Assembly: GCA_016716185.1 (NCBI GenBank)
Contig: JADJWV010000002.1
Span: 1,402,501-1,466,500 of the forward strand
DNA: 64,000 nt
Direction: 5' to 3'
From: Saprospiraceae bacterium
GTDB taxonomy: Bacteria > Bacteroidota > Bacteroidia > Chitinophagales > Saprospiraceae
Shown here piece after piece: positions 9,819-18,417 of this stretch (position 1 is the stretch's first letter; each line of letters opens with the position of its first letter). The notes below the pieces were generated by a model that was not told the DNA's origin, did no database searches, and saw only the letters and a program-made list of their open reading frames with translations. The position numbers were made by a program, and so were the translations under genes.

Positions 9819-10790
9819 ATGTCTTCTGAAAAACTAAAGATCGGGCTGCTGGGTGCAGGACATTTAGGAAAGATTCATTTAAAATGTCTGATGGAGTTGC
9901 CGCAATGGGATCTGGTTGGATTTTATGATATATCCGCTCAAACCAGAGCAGAGGTCGAAAAGTTATTTGGTTTAAAGGCTTTCGACAATGTCGAAGCGTT
10001 GATCGAAAAATGCGATGCACTCGATATTGTATCATCGACTTCGGCACACGCCTCTTTAGCAACTTCAGCCATAAAAGCAAGGAAGCATTGCTTTATTGAA
10101 AAACCGGTGAGCAGTACCCTGGAAGAGGCCATTGAATTGCAGAAATTATCGGAATCCTATAAGGTGAATGTTCAAATTGGCCATGTGGAAAGATTTAATC
10201 CGAGTTTTGCAGCAGTGAGGCCATTTATCAAAAATCCTCGATTTATTGAGGCCCATCGTTTGTCTAGTTTTAATCCGAGAGGTCGCGATGTTTCTGTTGT
10301 TCACGACATCATGATACACGATCTCGATCTGATTTGCCTGATGGCCAATAGTCCGCTAAAAGACCTGAAGGCAAACGGAGTTTCTTTGGTGAGCCCCTTA
10401 CCCGACATTTGCAATGCCCGCATTGAGTTTGAAAGCGGATTGGTATGTAATGTTACCGCAAGCCGGATTTCTATGAAACAAATGCGCAAACTCAGGATCT
10501 TTCAGGAAGATGCCTACATCAGTTTAGACATGCTTGACAAGGAAGCTCAGGTTATCAGATTGGTGGATGAACCGCAGGACAATACTATTGAAATTGATAC
10601 CCATAAGGGTATGAAATACATCAGTCTCGTGCAGCCTGAGATTAAAAATTTCAATGCAATTGTCGAAGAATTAAAATCTTTTCATAAAAGCATCGTTAAT
10701 GATGAAGTTCCGGAGGTTAATTTACTTGAAGGAATTCAGGTGATGACTCTGGTCCAGGCTATTACGAAGCAAATCGACCAAAACCAATGA
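9819..10790 (+). CDS. Gfo/Idh/MocA family oxidoreductase
   Basis: A 323-residue NAD(P)-dependent dehydrogenase. The N-terminal Rossmann motif is GLLGAGHLGKIH (residues 8-19), and the conserved EKP of the family appears in FIEKPVSSTLEEA. The segment VERFNPSF and the C-terminal alpha/beta domain fit the family. Substrates of such enzymes are mostly sugars or sugar nucleotides. The gene sits upstream of a lipoprotein and a polyprenyl glycosylphosphotransferase, so a role in surface glycan synthesis is plausible but not shown. Confidence 0.9.
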   Translation: MSSEKLKIGLLGAGHLGKIHLKCLMELPQWDLVGFYDISAQTRAEVEKLFGLKAFDNVEALIEKCDALDIVSSTSAHASLATSAIKARKHCFIEKPVSSTLEEAIELQKLSESYKVNVQIGHVERFNPSFAAVRPFIKNPRFIEAHRLSSFNPRGRDVSVVHDIMIHDLDLICLMANSPLKDLKANGVSLVSPLPDICNARIEFESGLVCNVTASRISMKQMRKLRIFQEDAYISLDMLDKEAQVIRLVDEPQDNTIEIDTHKGMKYISLVQPEIKNFNAIVEELKSFHKSIVNDEVPEVNLLEGIQVMTLVQAITKQIDQNQ

Positions 10791-11647
10791 CCTTATCCCT
10801 GTATCGCATTCTGTGCATTTCGAGTTTATGGATCTGGACTTCCTGTGATGCAGATCAAGAACCACCACCGGCCTACATTCAAGTAAATCCATTCGAGTTT
10901 GAGATAAAACCTGGAGAAGGCACAGCCAGACAACAGATATCCGATGCATGGATTTATATCGACAACCAGTACATTGGGGCATATCAACTACCTGCGACTT
11001 TACCCGTTATCGGAAACGGATTACTTGAAATCCTGATCCAGCCCGGGTATCGCGAAAACGGCCAAATCACACACCCGGCGCGGTATGATTTGCTTGAGCC
11101 ATATGTTTCCAGCGCATTGTTTGATCCCCTGGAAACCACGCATATTGTTCCAAAAACAGCGTACCAGAGTGGTTTGAAATTTACATTTCTCGAAGAATTC
11201 GAAGGGATTCATTTTCTAAACATAGATCGCGATGGAAATTCTGAAACTAAAATTTTATTAAGTACCGTAGAAGAAGCTTTTGAAGGATTGCGTTCCGGGG
11301 TTATCGAATTAACCAATGAAAGAAAATCATTGCTGGCGGTATATGACATTGAAAAGCAAATCCCTCAAAGCCCTGACGCGATAATTCTAGAGCTTCATTT
11401 CAAATCGGATATTCCGTTTTCAATCGGATTTATTGGCAATAAGGGTGCCCTTGGAGAAGATTATCTGATCAACGCTACACTGTTGCCCAAAAAAAATTGG
11501 ACCAAGGCATACTTTAATTTCAGGGATATTATCAATGATTCGAATGCAAATTCCTACCGGCTGGCAATTTCAGCAAATTATCGTTCCGATACAGCAATTG
11601 CAGTACAAAGGATATTATTGGATAACATCAAAGTGATTCACCGGTAA
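10787..11647 (+). CDS. Putative outer-membrane lipoprotein, conserved hypothetical
   Basis: A 286-residue protein whose N-terminus is a lipoprotein signal ending in LWIWTSC (lipid-modified Cys near residue 20). The rest looks beta-rich, with a carbohydrate-binding-like C-terminal half (LDNIKVIHR at the end, as in jelly-roll domains). No family is named with confidence. The ATG overlaps the oxidoreductase stop by 4 nt, and the sugar-phosphate transferase gene begins 3 nt after its stop, so it probably acts at the cell surface in the same pathway. Confidence 0.72.
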   Translation: MTLSLYRILCISSLWIWTSCDADQEPPPAYIQVNPFEFEIKPGEGTARQQISDAWIYIDNQYIGAYQLPATLPVIGNGLLEILIQPGYRENGQITHPARYDLLEPYVSSALFDPLETTHIVPKTAYQSGLKFTFLEEFEGIHFLNIDRDGNSETKILLSTVEEAFEGLRSGVIELTNERKSLLAVYDIEKQIPQSPDAIILELHFKSDIPFSIGFIGNKGALGEDYLINATLLPKKNWTKAYFNFRDIINDSNANSYRLAISANYRSDTAIAVQRILLDNIKVIHR

Positions 11648-11650
11648 TCC

Positions 11651-13063
11651 ATGTTTAAAAGAAAGGAAAATTTAATTTACCAGGCTGGAGATTTTCTTCT
11701 TTCATTGACAGCATGGTACTTATTTGTCCAATACCTGTCAGCAAATAATTTTATTGATTCGGGAGTTTCGGATTCATTTGAACTTTTTCTTTACTCGGGT
11801 TTGATTTTGGTGCCATCGTGTTGGGCTGTACTTTACATACTCACAGAACAATATCGCGATGTTTACCGGTTGTCGAGGTGGTCTGTCTTTTCACAGACAT
11901 TGATTTCGTCAATTATTGGCAGTTTAATCATGTTTTTTATTCTTCTTGCCAATAAAAATATTCAATTCGACGGAAGATATTTTTCGGCAATTGCCATTTA
12001 CTTTTCCTTGCATTTTGGGCTGGTTGTTTTGTTCAGGTTGGTTTACCTGACCTATGTAAGCAATCGCCTGAAAAAAGGATTGGTTGGATTTAATACCATT
12101 ATTATTGGAGGCGATCAGAGTGCTGTTAAATTATTCAGAGAGATCAGTTCTCTTCATTATTCACTGGGTCATAAATTTTTAGGATTTATTCATTCAAACG
12201 GTTCGAGTTCAAATGATCTTGTTCAATACCTGCCCGAGCTGGGTGGTTTGAAGGATATTGAATCAGTCATCCGCAATCTCAATATAGAAGAAGTGATCAT
12301 TGCAATTGAATCGACCGAACACGAAAAATTAAAATCAATTTTGGATGTGCTGTTTGAATTCGGCGACCGGCTCATCATACGCACCATTCCCGATACTTAT
12401 GACATATTGTTGGGAACTGTAAGGTTAAATCATTTGTATGGTGCCATCCTTATTGAAGTCCGGCAGGAGATTATGCCCAAGTGGCAAATTGTTTTTAAAA
12501 GAGTCCTGGATCTAACCGTTAGTATCATTGCGTTGATCGTCCTGTTGCCTTTGATCAGCTATATTTATCTGAGGTCGCGATTGTCTTCCCGAGGATCGGT
12601 AATTTATAGTCAGGAACGCATTGGATTAAATGGCAAGCCATTTCAAATTTATAAGTTTCGTTCCATGAACATGGGTGCAGAAGAAAATGGGCCGCTGTTG
12701 TCTTATGAAGGTGATCCGCGAATTACTCCCTGGGGTTCGGTTCTCAGGAAATGGAGACTGGATGAAATTCCGCAGTTTATCAATGTGATCAAAGGAGACA
12801 TGTCTTTAGTTGGGCCAAGACCGGAGCGAAAATATTTCATCGATCAGATCATGCAAAATGCCCCACACTACAAACATCTGTTAAAAGTAAGACCAGGAAT
12901 CACTTCCTGGGGACAAGTAAAATTTGGTTACGCCTCTTCGCTCGAAGAAATGATGAAGCGATTGGAATACGATATTCTTTACATCGAGAACCGATCGCTG
13001 GGACTGGATTTTAAAATCATGTTTTATACCGTGGCAGTTTTGATTCAGGGGAAAGGAAAGTGA
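11651..13063 (+). CDS. Polyprenyl glycosylphosphotransferase (WbaP/WcaJ-type initiating enzyme)
   Basis: A 470-residue inner-membrane enzyme that moves a sugar-1-phosphate onto undecaprenyl phosphate to start exopolysaccharide or O-antigen synthesis. The N-terminal part holds four or five membrane helices (about 12-145), followed by a Rossmann-like domain (NTIIIGGDQSAVK) and another membrane segment near 285. The C-terminal catalytic domain has the family motifs YKFRSMNMG, WRLDEIPQ, DMSLVGPRPE and RPGITSWGQV. It ends the operon that starts at alaS or the oxidoreductase. The specific sugar cannot be read from the sequence. Confidence 0.93.
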   Translation: MFKRKENLIYQAGDFLLSLTAWYLFVQYLSANNFIDSGVSDSFELFLYSGLILVPSCWAVLYILTEQYRDVYRLSRWSVFSQTLISSIIGSLIMFFILLANKNIQFDGRYFSAIAIYFSLHFGLVVLFRLVYLTYVSNRLKKGLVGFNTIIIGGDQSAVKLFREISSLHYSLGHKFLGFIHSNGSSSNDLVQYLPELGGLKDIESVIRNLNIEEVIIAIESTEHEKLKSILDVLFEFGDRLIIRTIPDTYDILLGTVRLNHLYGAILIEVRQEIMPKWQIVFKRVLDLTVSIIALIVLLPLISYIYLRSRLSSRGSVIYSQERIGLNGKPFQIYKFRSMNMGAEENGPLLSYEGDPRITPWGSVLRKWRLDEIPQFINVIKGDMSLVGPRPERKYFIDQIMQNAPHYKHLLKVRPGITSWGQVKFGYASSLEEMMKRLEYDILYIENRSLGLDFKIMFYTVAVLIQGKGK

Positions 13064-13065
13064 GG

Positions 13066-13107
13066 GCAGTTAGCAGTTGGCAGTTAGCAGTTGGCAGTTA
13101 GCAGTTT
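13066..13107 (+). repeat. Three tandem copies of a 14-base repeat
   Basis: Three back-to-back copies of GCAGTTAGCAGTTG (the last ends in T) directly follow the stop of the glycosylphosphotransferase gene. Each unit is itself made of GCAGTT half units. Confidence 0.9.
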
Positions 13108-13147
13108 GTTGGTTCACCTCCCAAGTTCCTACTGAGAACTGCCAACT
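13075..13147. terminator. Possible bidirectional hairpin between convergent genes
   Basis: AGTTGGCAGTT occurs at 13075-13085 and 13089-13099, and its exact reverse complement AACTGCCAACT lies at 13137-13147. An 11-bp stem could form in the transcript of either convergent gene. The loop is long and no clear T-run follows, so the terminator role is tentative. Confidence 0.4.
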
Positions 13148-13158
13148 AAAAACTATCC

Positions 13159-14337
13159 TTACACCAACTCCACCACCATCGCAGACGCACCACCACCTCC
13201 GTTGCAGATAGCAGCGAGTCCATATCGGGCATTGTTTTGTTGCAAAATATTGAGAAGAGATATAACAATTCTCGAACCGGATGATCCCAGTGGATGACCC
13301 ATGGAGACGGCACCTCCATGTATATTCATGATCTCGGGGTTTGTTTTCATTATTTGTTGGAAAGCAATCGGTACGACTGAAAATGCTTCGTTGACTTCGA
13401 TGAAGGAGATATCGTTCCAGCTTAATCCTGCACGCTTTAGTACTTGTGAAGCAGCCAGGGTGGGGCTGGTTGTAAACCATTCAGGTGCTTGTTCTGCATC
13501 TGCACTGGCAACGATTCGGGCCAATGGTTTTAAACCGAGTTCTTTAAGTTTTTGTCCGCTCATAAGTACAAGTGCAGAAGCTCCGTCGTTGATGGTAGAT
13601 GCGTTTGCTGCAGTTACCGTGCCTTCACTTCCGAAACTGGGTTTGAGAGATGCTATTTTAGAAAAATCAACTTTGCGGATTTCTTCGTCCTCAGCAAATA
13701 AAACCGGATCTCCTTTTTTTTGCGGAATGGGAATGGGTGTGATTTCATTTTTTAATTTCCCTTCATCCGTTGCTTTTTGTGCCAACTGATACGATCTGAT
13801 TGCGTAAGCGTCCTGGGCATCGCGCGAAATTCCGTAGTGCGCTGCAGTTGCATCTCCACAATTGCCCATGGCTTTGTGGTTGTAGGCATCTGATAATCCA
13901 TCTCTTTGAAGACCGTCGATGAACTGGCTATGTCCGTATTTGGCACCCCAACGCATGGATGATGCATAAAACGGAATATTTGACATGCTTTCCATTCCTC
14001 CTGCGAGAATGATATCGGCATGCCCTAGTTGAATAGCTTGCGCTGCCAGATCAATGGCTTTCATGCCTGAAGCACATACTTTATTGACCGTTGTACAAAC
14101 AGTCGATGGTTGAAGTCCACTACCCAAAGCGACCTGTCTCGCAGGTGCCTGCCCCAGATTTGCAGAACATACATTCCCCATCCAAACTTGTTCGATCAAG
14201 GATTTATCTATTCCGGACTTTTCTATGGCTGCTTGTGCTGCATGGATGCCAAGTTGAATGGCACTGAAACCAGCCAGGGTGCCACCAAAACTTCCCATGG
14301 GTGTTCTTGCCATCGAAACGATATATACTTCATTCAT
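13159..14337 (-). CDS. Acetyl-CoA C-acetyltransferase (thiolase)
   Basis: A 392-residue degradative or biosynthetic thiolase. The nucleophilic Cys is C88 (NKVCASGMK), the second-site His is H348 (GHPLGSSGSR) and the final catalytic Cys is C378 (AICNGGGGASA). Length and motifs fit the AtoB/PhaA acetoacetyl-CoA group, but FadA-like activity is not excluded. No other fatty-acid oxidation gene is adjacent; an acyl-CoA dehydrogenase lies 13 kb away. A -7 element TATATTTG (minus strand, 14360-14367) precedes the start by about 22 bases. Confidence 0.94.
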   Translation of the reverse strand: MNEVYIVSMARTPMGSFGGTLAGFSAIQLGIHAAQAAIEKSGIDKSLIEQVWMGNVCSANLGQAPARQVALGSGLQPSTVCTTVNKVCASGMKAIDLAAQAIQLGHADIILAGGMESMSNIPFYASSMRWGAKYGHSQFIDGLQRDGLSDAYNHKAMGNCGDATAAHYGISRDAQDAYAIRSYQLAQKATDEGKLKNEITPIPIPQKKGDPVLFAEDEEIRKVDFSKIASLKPSFGSEGTVTAANASTINDGASALVLMSGQKLKELGLKPLARIVASADAEQAPEWFTTSPTLAASQVLKRAGLSWNDISFIEVNEAFSVVPIAFQQIMKTNPEIMNIHGGAVSMGHPLGSSGSRIVISLLNILQQNNARYGLAAICNGGGGASAMVVELV

Positions 14338-14359
14338 CTTTTCTTCATTTTAAAGGGCG

Positions 14360-14367
14360 CAAATATA
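14360..14367 (-). promoter_or_regulatory. Candidate -7 promoter element of the thiolase gene
   Basis: On the minus strand the bases read TATATTTG, the Bacteroidota TAnnTTTG form. A TTTG lies 22 bases upstream (14390-14393), slightly further than usual. It is placed 22 bases before the start codon. Confidence 0.45.
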
Positions 14368-14582
14368 GAACGGCTTGCATAGATTATAACAAATGGAACA
14401 AGAAATGGATTAAAAATTTCCTAACTCGCTGAGCGTGAAATGTGTGTGTTTTTAAAACATTAAAAATTGTATTACTCTTGACTATATTTTAAAATAATCT
14501 GCCTGGTGATGTTGACAATGCGTCACTAAGACTTAGATAAGAATATACATGTCAATATTATTTAAATATAAAATATCCAATT

Positions 14583-14810
14583 CTGAAACGAATTACTAAA
14601 AGCTTTCTTAGTACGACTGTAGTGTTCATCTCTTTGTCATTAAATAGCTGCTTTAAAGAACCAGTTTTCGAACCAGGATCACAGGGCTTTTGCAAGCCAT
14701 GCCATACTGAAGTTGATTGTTGTTGCGGTTTAAAAGGTTATCCATTTTTAAATCAACAGGATGTTTATAGCAGATGCGCAGAGAGTTATACAAAATCATG
14801 CAAGATCTAA
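14583..14810 (+). CDS. Short Cys-rich lipoprotein ORF lacking a canonical start
   Basis: The reading frame encodes a clear lipoprotein signal: a basic n-region (LKRITKSFL), a hydrophobic stretch (STTVVFISLSL) and the lipobox-like NSC. A short Cys-rich tail follows with CKPCH and CCC. The codon expected to be ATG, just before LysArg, is CTG (14583); the previous codon is ATT. The nearest standard start, GTG at 14622, would cut off the whole basic n-region. Either a rare start is used or the start was lost by mutation. The neighbouring downstream pseudogene makes decay plausible. The family is not recognised. Confidence 0.45.
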   Translation: MKRITKSFLSTTVVFISLSLNSCFKEPVFEPGSQGFCKPCHTEVDCCCGLKGYPFLNQQDVYSRCAESYTKSCKI

Positions 14811-14871
14811 ATCACATTTTGAAGCATTCAATCTTTATAAATTTTATTTATTCAAATTTTAAAACACATTT

Positions 14872-15452
14872 ATGAAAAATTACTTCTTATTTTATCTTCT
14901 TTTAACTTCCTACATGCAGGCGTTTAGTCGGGAACCCATGCTAACAACTGATTTAAAAACGATTGAAATCAGAAAATCTAAATATTACAAACAAGGGATC
15001 CGTTTAATGGCTGGAAAGCCTCTTGAACTGGCATTGCACGTACAGCCCGAAACCATTACCAAAACACAAAGAGAAACATTTTGCAAAAAGGAAAGTGATA
15101 AAAAATGAATGGAAAAGGATTAATATTAATCTTGCTCATACCGATTATGGCGAACATTGCATTTAGACAAACCAAAAATTTGTAGATTATTGACACTTTA
15201 AACAAAATCCCAATTCAGTCTATGAGTTATCTAAAATAACGGCCAGGCCTGCAGCTAATGAAATTCTTTGCATTTTCTTCGGCATCCCTACCGCCAATGC
15301 AGTAGACAGAGGAAAAAGAATACTTAGATTAAGGCAAGCAAAAAAGCCGCATAATTCACATTAAATCTAAAGTTATAAAAATAACCCAGGCGGAGCTGTC
15401 TGAAAAAATACAGCTTTTCAACAATTATGACCTGCTTGTCAACATTCTATAA
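14872..15452 (+). pseudogene. Degraded gene for a secreted protein (two frameshifts, two stops)
   Basis: The intact 5' part (14872-15108) encodes a signal peptide (MKNYFLFYLLLTSYMQAFS) and about 60 further residues, then stops at a run of six A. One A fewer would continue the frame into KNEWKRINI, then through an in-frame TAG (after GEHCI), a TGA (where VDY is followed by HFKQNPNSVYEL; TGG would restore it) and a long coding-like stretch with NAVDRGKRIL. After that frame stops at 15360-15362, a second shift gives SKVIKITQAELSEK and a final stop at 15450-15452. The pieces read as one protein of about 190 residues. The family is not recognised. Confidence 0.7.
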
Positions 15453-15577
15453 AAAATATTCCAGAATATTATTCTGTTTTCAAAAAATGGATTGATTAAG
15501 CTATGAATTTACCGAAATTCCCTAATTGAGTTATTTAAGCGATTTAATATAGATTTGTTATTGTATGTATGGATCCC

Positions 15578-16087
15578 TCATTGAACGCGCAACGAAAATC
15601 CGGCGGTTGCCTCGCCTTTTTGAGGATGTTGCAAAATTATTTTTTCAAATGCTATCTTATCACCCGGTTTCAATTCAGCTAAAAAATTTAAATTTTCTGT
15701 AGTAAATTGAGATCCCGGATTCGTTAACGTTTTGGTTGAACGTTTCGCTTTGAATAAAACCATTTGAAATGAGACTATTTTCCATTCATTTTCCCATTCG
15801 CGTTGATACTGGCCATTGCATCGAAATTCGAGGGAAGATAATTCTCTGATCTGGGAAACTGTTGCACTGCTTTCATTGGCAATAAATAGTTTAGCCGGTG
15901 AATCACATGGGTCGACATTCATGTAAACATTGTGGAATTTTAGTATTTTTATTTCTTCGACCTTGGTTTCCGTATCAAAAGTGATGATCGTATCAACTCG
16001 CTCGGAAATTCCCGTTTCGCATTTTTGAGAAATGTTTTTGTCAATTGTGCATATGGATAAAATGATGAAAAGTTGAAGAGTTTTCAT
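15578..16087 (-). CDS. Exported protein with GldM C-terminal-like domain
   Basis: The start chosen is the ATG at 16087 (MKTLQLFI), which gives a signal peptide; a longer frame to 16114 only adds non-signal residues. The 169-residue product has four Cys residues and ends with GSQFTTENLNFL followed by LKPGDKIAFEKII. This pattern closely resembles the last domain of GldM, the periplasmic shaft protein of the T9SS/gliding motor. It lacks the membrane helix and the other GldM domains, so it is not GldM itself. The role is unknown; it may be a secreted domain that binds similar partners. Confidence 0.65.
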   Translation of the reverse strand: MKTLQLFIILSICTIDKNISQKCETGISERVDTIITFDTETKVEEIKILKFHNVYMNVDPCDSPAKLFIANESSATVSQIRELSSLEFRCNGQYQREWENEWKIVSFQMVLFKAKRSTKTLTNPGSQFTTENLNFLAELKPGDKIAFEKIILQHPQKGEATAGFSLRVQ

Positions 16088-16301
16088 GCTGTAATAAATT
16101 GGATCATCACACAAGTTAACATTACTTTGTATCTACGGCAATTATATTTTTGCAGCTGTGGGCAAGGTCTGCAATCAATTTATTCTCCAGGCTTATCATT
16201 TGCACCTAATCTTTATATTTGCTTCACGCTTATGTTGCCTGCTAAGCAGATCATTGAAGGCATGACACAACTAACATGGACAACTTTAAATATAAAACTT
16301 T

Positions 16302-16877
16302 ATGGGAAAAATAATTTCTTTTATGCACGTATCTCTTGACGGTTTTGTTGCAGGCCCAAATGGTGAAATGGACTGGATTAAAGCTGATCAGGAACTTTTT
16401 GATTATGTCGGTGCTCGGATTAGCAAGACCGATATAGCTTTATATGGACGCATAACCTATCAGCTGATGGAGAGTTATTGGCCGACTGCTGCCGACAAGG
16501 AGACGGCTACCCGTCACGAAATCGAACATTCCAGGTGGTATAAAAATGTGCACAAAGTCGTTTTATCCAAAACATTACAAGAAACAGGACTGAGCAATAC
16601 GACCATTCTTAGCAACGAGCTTGCGGACAAAATCCATGAAATTAAGCTCCGGTCAGCGGAAGACATTCTGCTTTTTGGAAGTCCTACGGCAACGCATTCA
16701 CTCATTCGACAGAACTTAATTGACGGCTACTGGTTGTTCCTGAATCCAATTATAATTGGACGCGGCTTTCCATTGTTTTCCGATATCGAAGATAGAATAC
16801 AACTCAAACTTTTGCCAACTACCCGGCAATTTGCCTGCGGAGTAACGGAACTGAATTACGAGGTTGAAAGAGGGTAA
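16302..16877 (+). CDS. Dihydrofolate reductase / RibD C-terminal family protein
   Basis: A 191-residue cytoplasmic protein of the RibD C-terminal (DHFR-like) fold. It opens with ISFMHVSLDGFVAGPNGEMDW, shows the LYGRITYQLMESYW segment and ends with the FGSPTATHSL and NPIIIGRGFPLF motifs of the NADPH-binding core. Members are usually small reductases of unknown substrate and not folate enzymes proper. The stop abuts the next ATG with no gap, so it is cotranscribed with the DUF1801 gene. Confidence 0.88.
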   Translation: MGKIISFMHVSLDGFVAGPNGEMDWIKADQELFDYVGARISKTDIALYGRITYQLMESYWPTAADKETATRHEIEHSRWYKNVHKVVLSKTLQETGLSNTTILSNELADKIHEIKLRSAEDILLFGSPTATHSLIRQNLIDGYWLFLNPIIIGRGFPLFSDIEDRIQLKLLPTTRQFACGVTELNYEVERG

Positions 16878-17303
16878 ATGACGGTACAGGAAAAAATCAA
16901 AGAGTATTTAAACAGCCTTGCGGATCCAAAACGTGTGGAAATGGAAGTCTTGCACCAACGTTTACTGCAGCTCATGCCAAATTGTAAATTATGGTTCTTG
17001 GACGGCAAAGATGAAAGCGGTAAAATTATTTCAAATCCGAATATAGGTTATGGACTTCAAACTATTAAGTATGCAAAGGGCCATAACAAGGAATTTTATC
17101 AAATTGGAATCAGTGCGAATACCACGGGAATTTCTGTGTATATTATCGGTATTGATGATAAAAAGTATTTGCCTGACACTTATGGAAAAATATTGGGCAA
17201 AGCAACTGTAACGGGATACTGCATTAAATTCAAATCACTGAAGGATATAAATATGGACGTGCTTGAATCGGCAATACGCGATGGTCTTGAAAAGACTCAA
17301 TAA
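16878..17303 (+). CDS. DUF1801 (YdhG-like) domain protein
   Basis: A 141-residue cytoplasmic protein with the DUF1801/YdhG fold: N-terminal helices (VQEKIKEYLNSL), a middle beta region (IGYGLQTIKYAKG) and a C-terminal LESAIRDGL helix. The biochemical role of the family is not known. It directly follows the DHFR-like gene and is one of two DUF1801 genes in this accessory stretch, the other at 18801. Confidence 0.72.
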   Translation: MTVQEKIKEYLNSLADPKRVEMEVLHQRLLQLMPNCKLWFLDGKDESGKIISNPNIGYGLQTIKYAKGHNKEFYQIGISANTTGISVYIIGIDDKKYLPDTYGKILGKATVTGYCIKFKSLKDINMDVLESAIRDGLEKTQ

Positions 17304-17604
17304 TACCACAAGCAATGGTATCCAGGCAAGCTGGTAGCCTTCGGGAGGCCATCGAAAATTCATCGTACAAAGCAAGGGCTAACATTTTTAAGAAATGGCA
17401 AGAACGGGTTAAAGACTTTTATTCTTTCAGTCTACGGTTTTGCAATGGGGGAGTTTTCGGCTTCTCTTACAAGCTATTATAAGACTGGGTTCAGAATCCG
17501 ATATACCGTGTTGCATGGGGAAAAACCAGTGCTTATCAATAAAATTAATGTCTTGATATTTAGTGAAATACGTTTAATATATAATAAAATATAATAAAAA
17601 AATA
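17304..17604. other. Intergenic region, possibly decayed sequence
   Basis: About 300 bases with less AT bias than the promoter that follows. A 55-codon ORF (17315-17482, MVSRQAGSLRE start) is open but has no recognisable features, and I do not call it a gene. No RNA gene or hairpin was seen. Confidence 0.5.
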
Positions 17605-17634
17605 TTGAAAAACAATAAATTTATTATACCTTTG
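17605..17634 (+). promoter_or_regulatory. Bacteroidota-type promoter of the DUF2975-HTH operon
   Basis: TTG (17605-17607), a 19-base spacer and TACCTTTG (17627-17634) match the -33/-7 consensus of the Bacteroidota primary sigma factor. The start codon lies 26 bases further on. Confidence 0.7.
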
Positions 17635-17660
17635 TCCCGAACATTAAAATTGTAGTAAAA

Positions 17661-18197
17661 ATGACAGCCACACATAATTTTGTTTTTAAAGCCTTGTACA
17701 TAGTAGCCTGGCTCATTTTTGTAGGTTTATCCATAGAAGCCTGCGGTTTATTAGTCAATTTCTATTTCAGCCTGTACGAACCTGATTTTATCCAAAACCT
17801 TTATCAAAAGTTGGATTTAACCGGAATCTATAAAGATTCCAAATGGGCTTTCTTCGGTATTTACAGCCTCATTCTTTCCATCTCCATTTTAAAAGCTTTG
17901 CTGTTTTATGTTGTCATCAATCTCATGCACAGATTGGATTTATCAAAACCCTTTAACACCTTTGTTTCTAACCAAATTTCTCTAATGAGTTATTTCACCC
18001 TTTCAATTGGCATGTTAAGTTACATAAGCAGACAGTTTGTGAATAACTTAATGCATCGTGGTTTCAGTTTAGGCAACTTAGATGCATTTTTGGCAGACAG
18101 TCAGGCATTTATTTTAATGGGTGCAGTCATTTATATTATTGCTACTATTTTTAAAAAGGGAGTAGAACTTCAAAATGAAAACGAACTAACTGTATAA
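17661..18197 (+). CDS. DUF2975 domain membrane protein
   Basis: A 178-residue inner-membrane protein with four predicted helices (about residues 11-33, 65-92, 110-127 and 145-165). The pattern and length fit DUF2975, a family regularly encoded just upstream of a small XRE-type repressor, as here (3-base gap). Such pairs are thought to act as self-regulating membrane/repressor modules, but the signal is not known. Confidence 0.85.
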   Translation: MTATHNFVFKALYIVAWLIFVGLSIEACGLLVNFYFSLYEPDFIQNLYQKLDLTGIYKDSKWAFFGIYSLILSISILKALLFYVVINLMHRLDLSKPFNTFVSNQISLMSYFTLSIGMLSYISRQFVNNLMHRGFSLGNLDAFLADSQAFILMGAVIYIIATIFKKGVELQNENELTV

Positions 18198-18200
18198 GCT

Positions 18201-18413
18201 ATGCCGATTATTGTAAACTTAGACGTGATGATGGCGAAGCGAAAAATGTCGCTGAATGAGCTATCTGAAAAAGTGGAGCTTACCCTTTCCAACTTATCTA
18301 TTTTAAAAACTGGAAAAGCAAAAGCGATTCGATTTAGTACGCTGGAATCCATATGTAAGGTTTTAGATTGCCAACCTGGTGATATTTTGGAATATGTTAA
18401 CGATAAAAAGTAA
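18201..18413 (+). CDS. Small Cro/C1-type helix-turn-helix regulator (YozG-like)
   Basis: A 70-residue DNA-binding protein that is almost only an HTH domain: MMAKRKMSLNELSEKVEL, then LSNLSILKTGKAKAIRFSTL and the CQPGDILEY end typical of the YozG/Xre group. It is encoded 3 bases after the DUF2975 gene and probably represses its own operon. The VOC gene starts 4 bases after the stop and may be cotranscribed. Confidence 0.9.
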   Translation: MPIIVNLDVMMAKRKMSLNELSEKVELTLSNLSILKTGKAKAIRFSTLESICKVLDCQPGDILEYVNDKK

Positions 18414-18417
18414 GAAT

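Noticed and set aside
17315..17482. 55-codon ORF in the gap before the DUF2975 operon
   Set aside because: Short, no motif, no neighbour overlap; treated as chance.
18379..18417. Longer start of the VOC gene
   Set aside because: It would overlap the HTH gene and add residues unlike the VOC fold; ATG 18418 fits the domain boundary.
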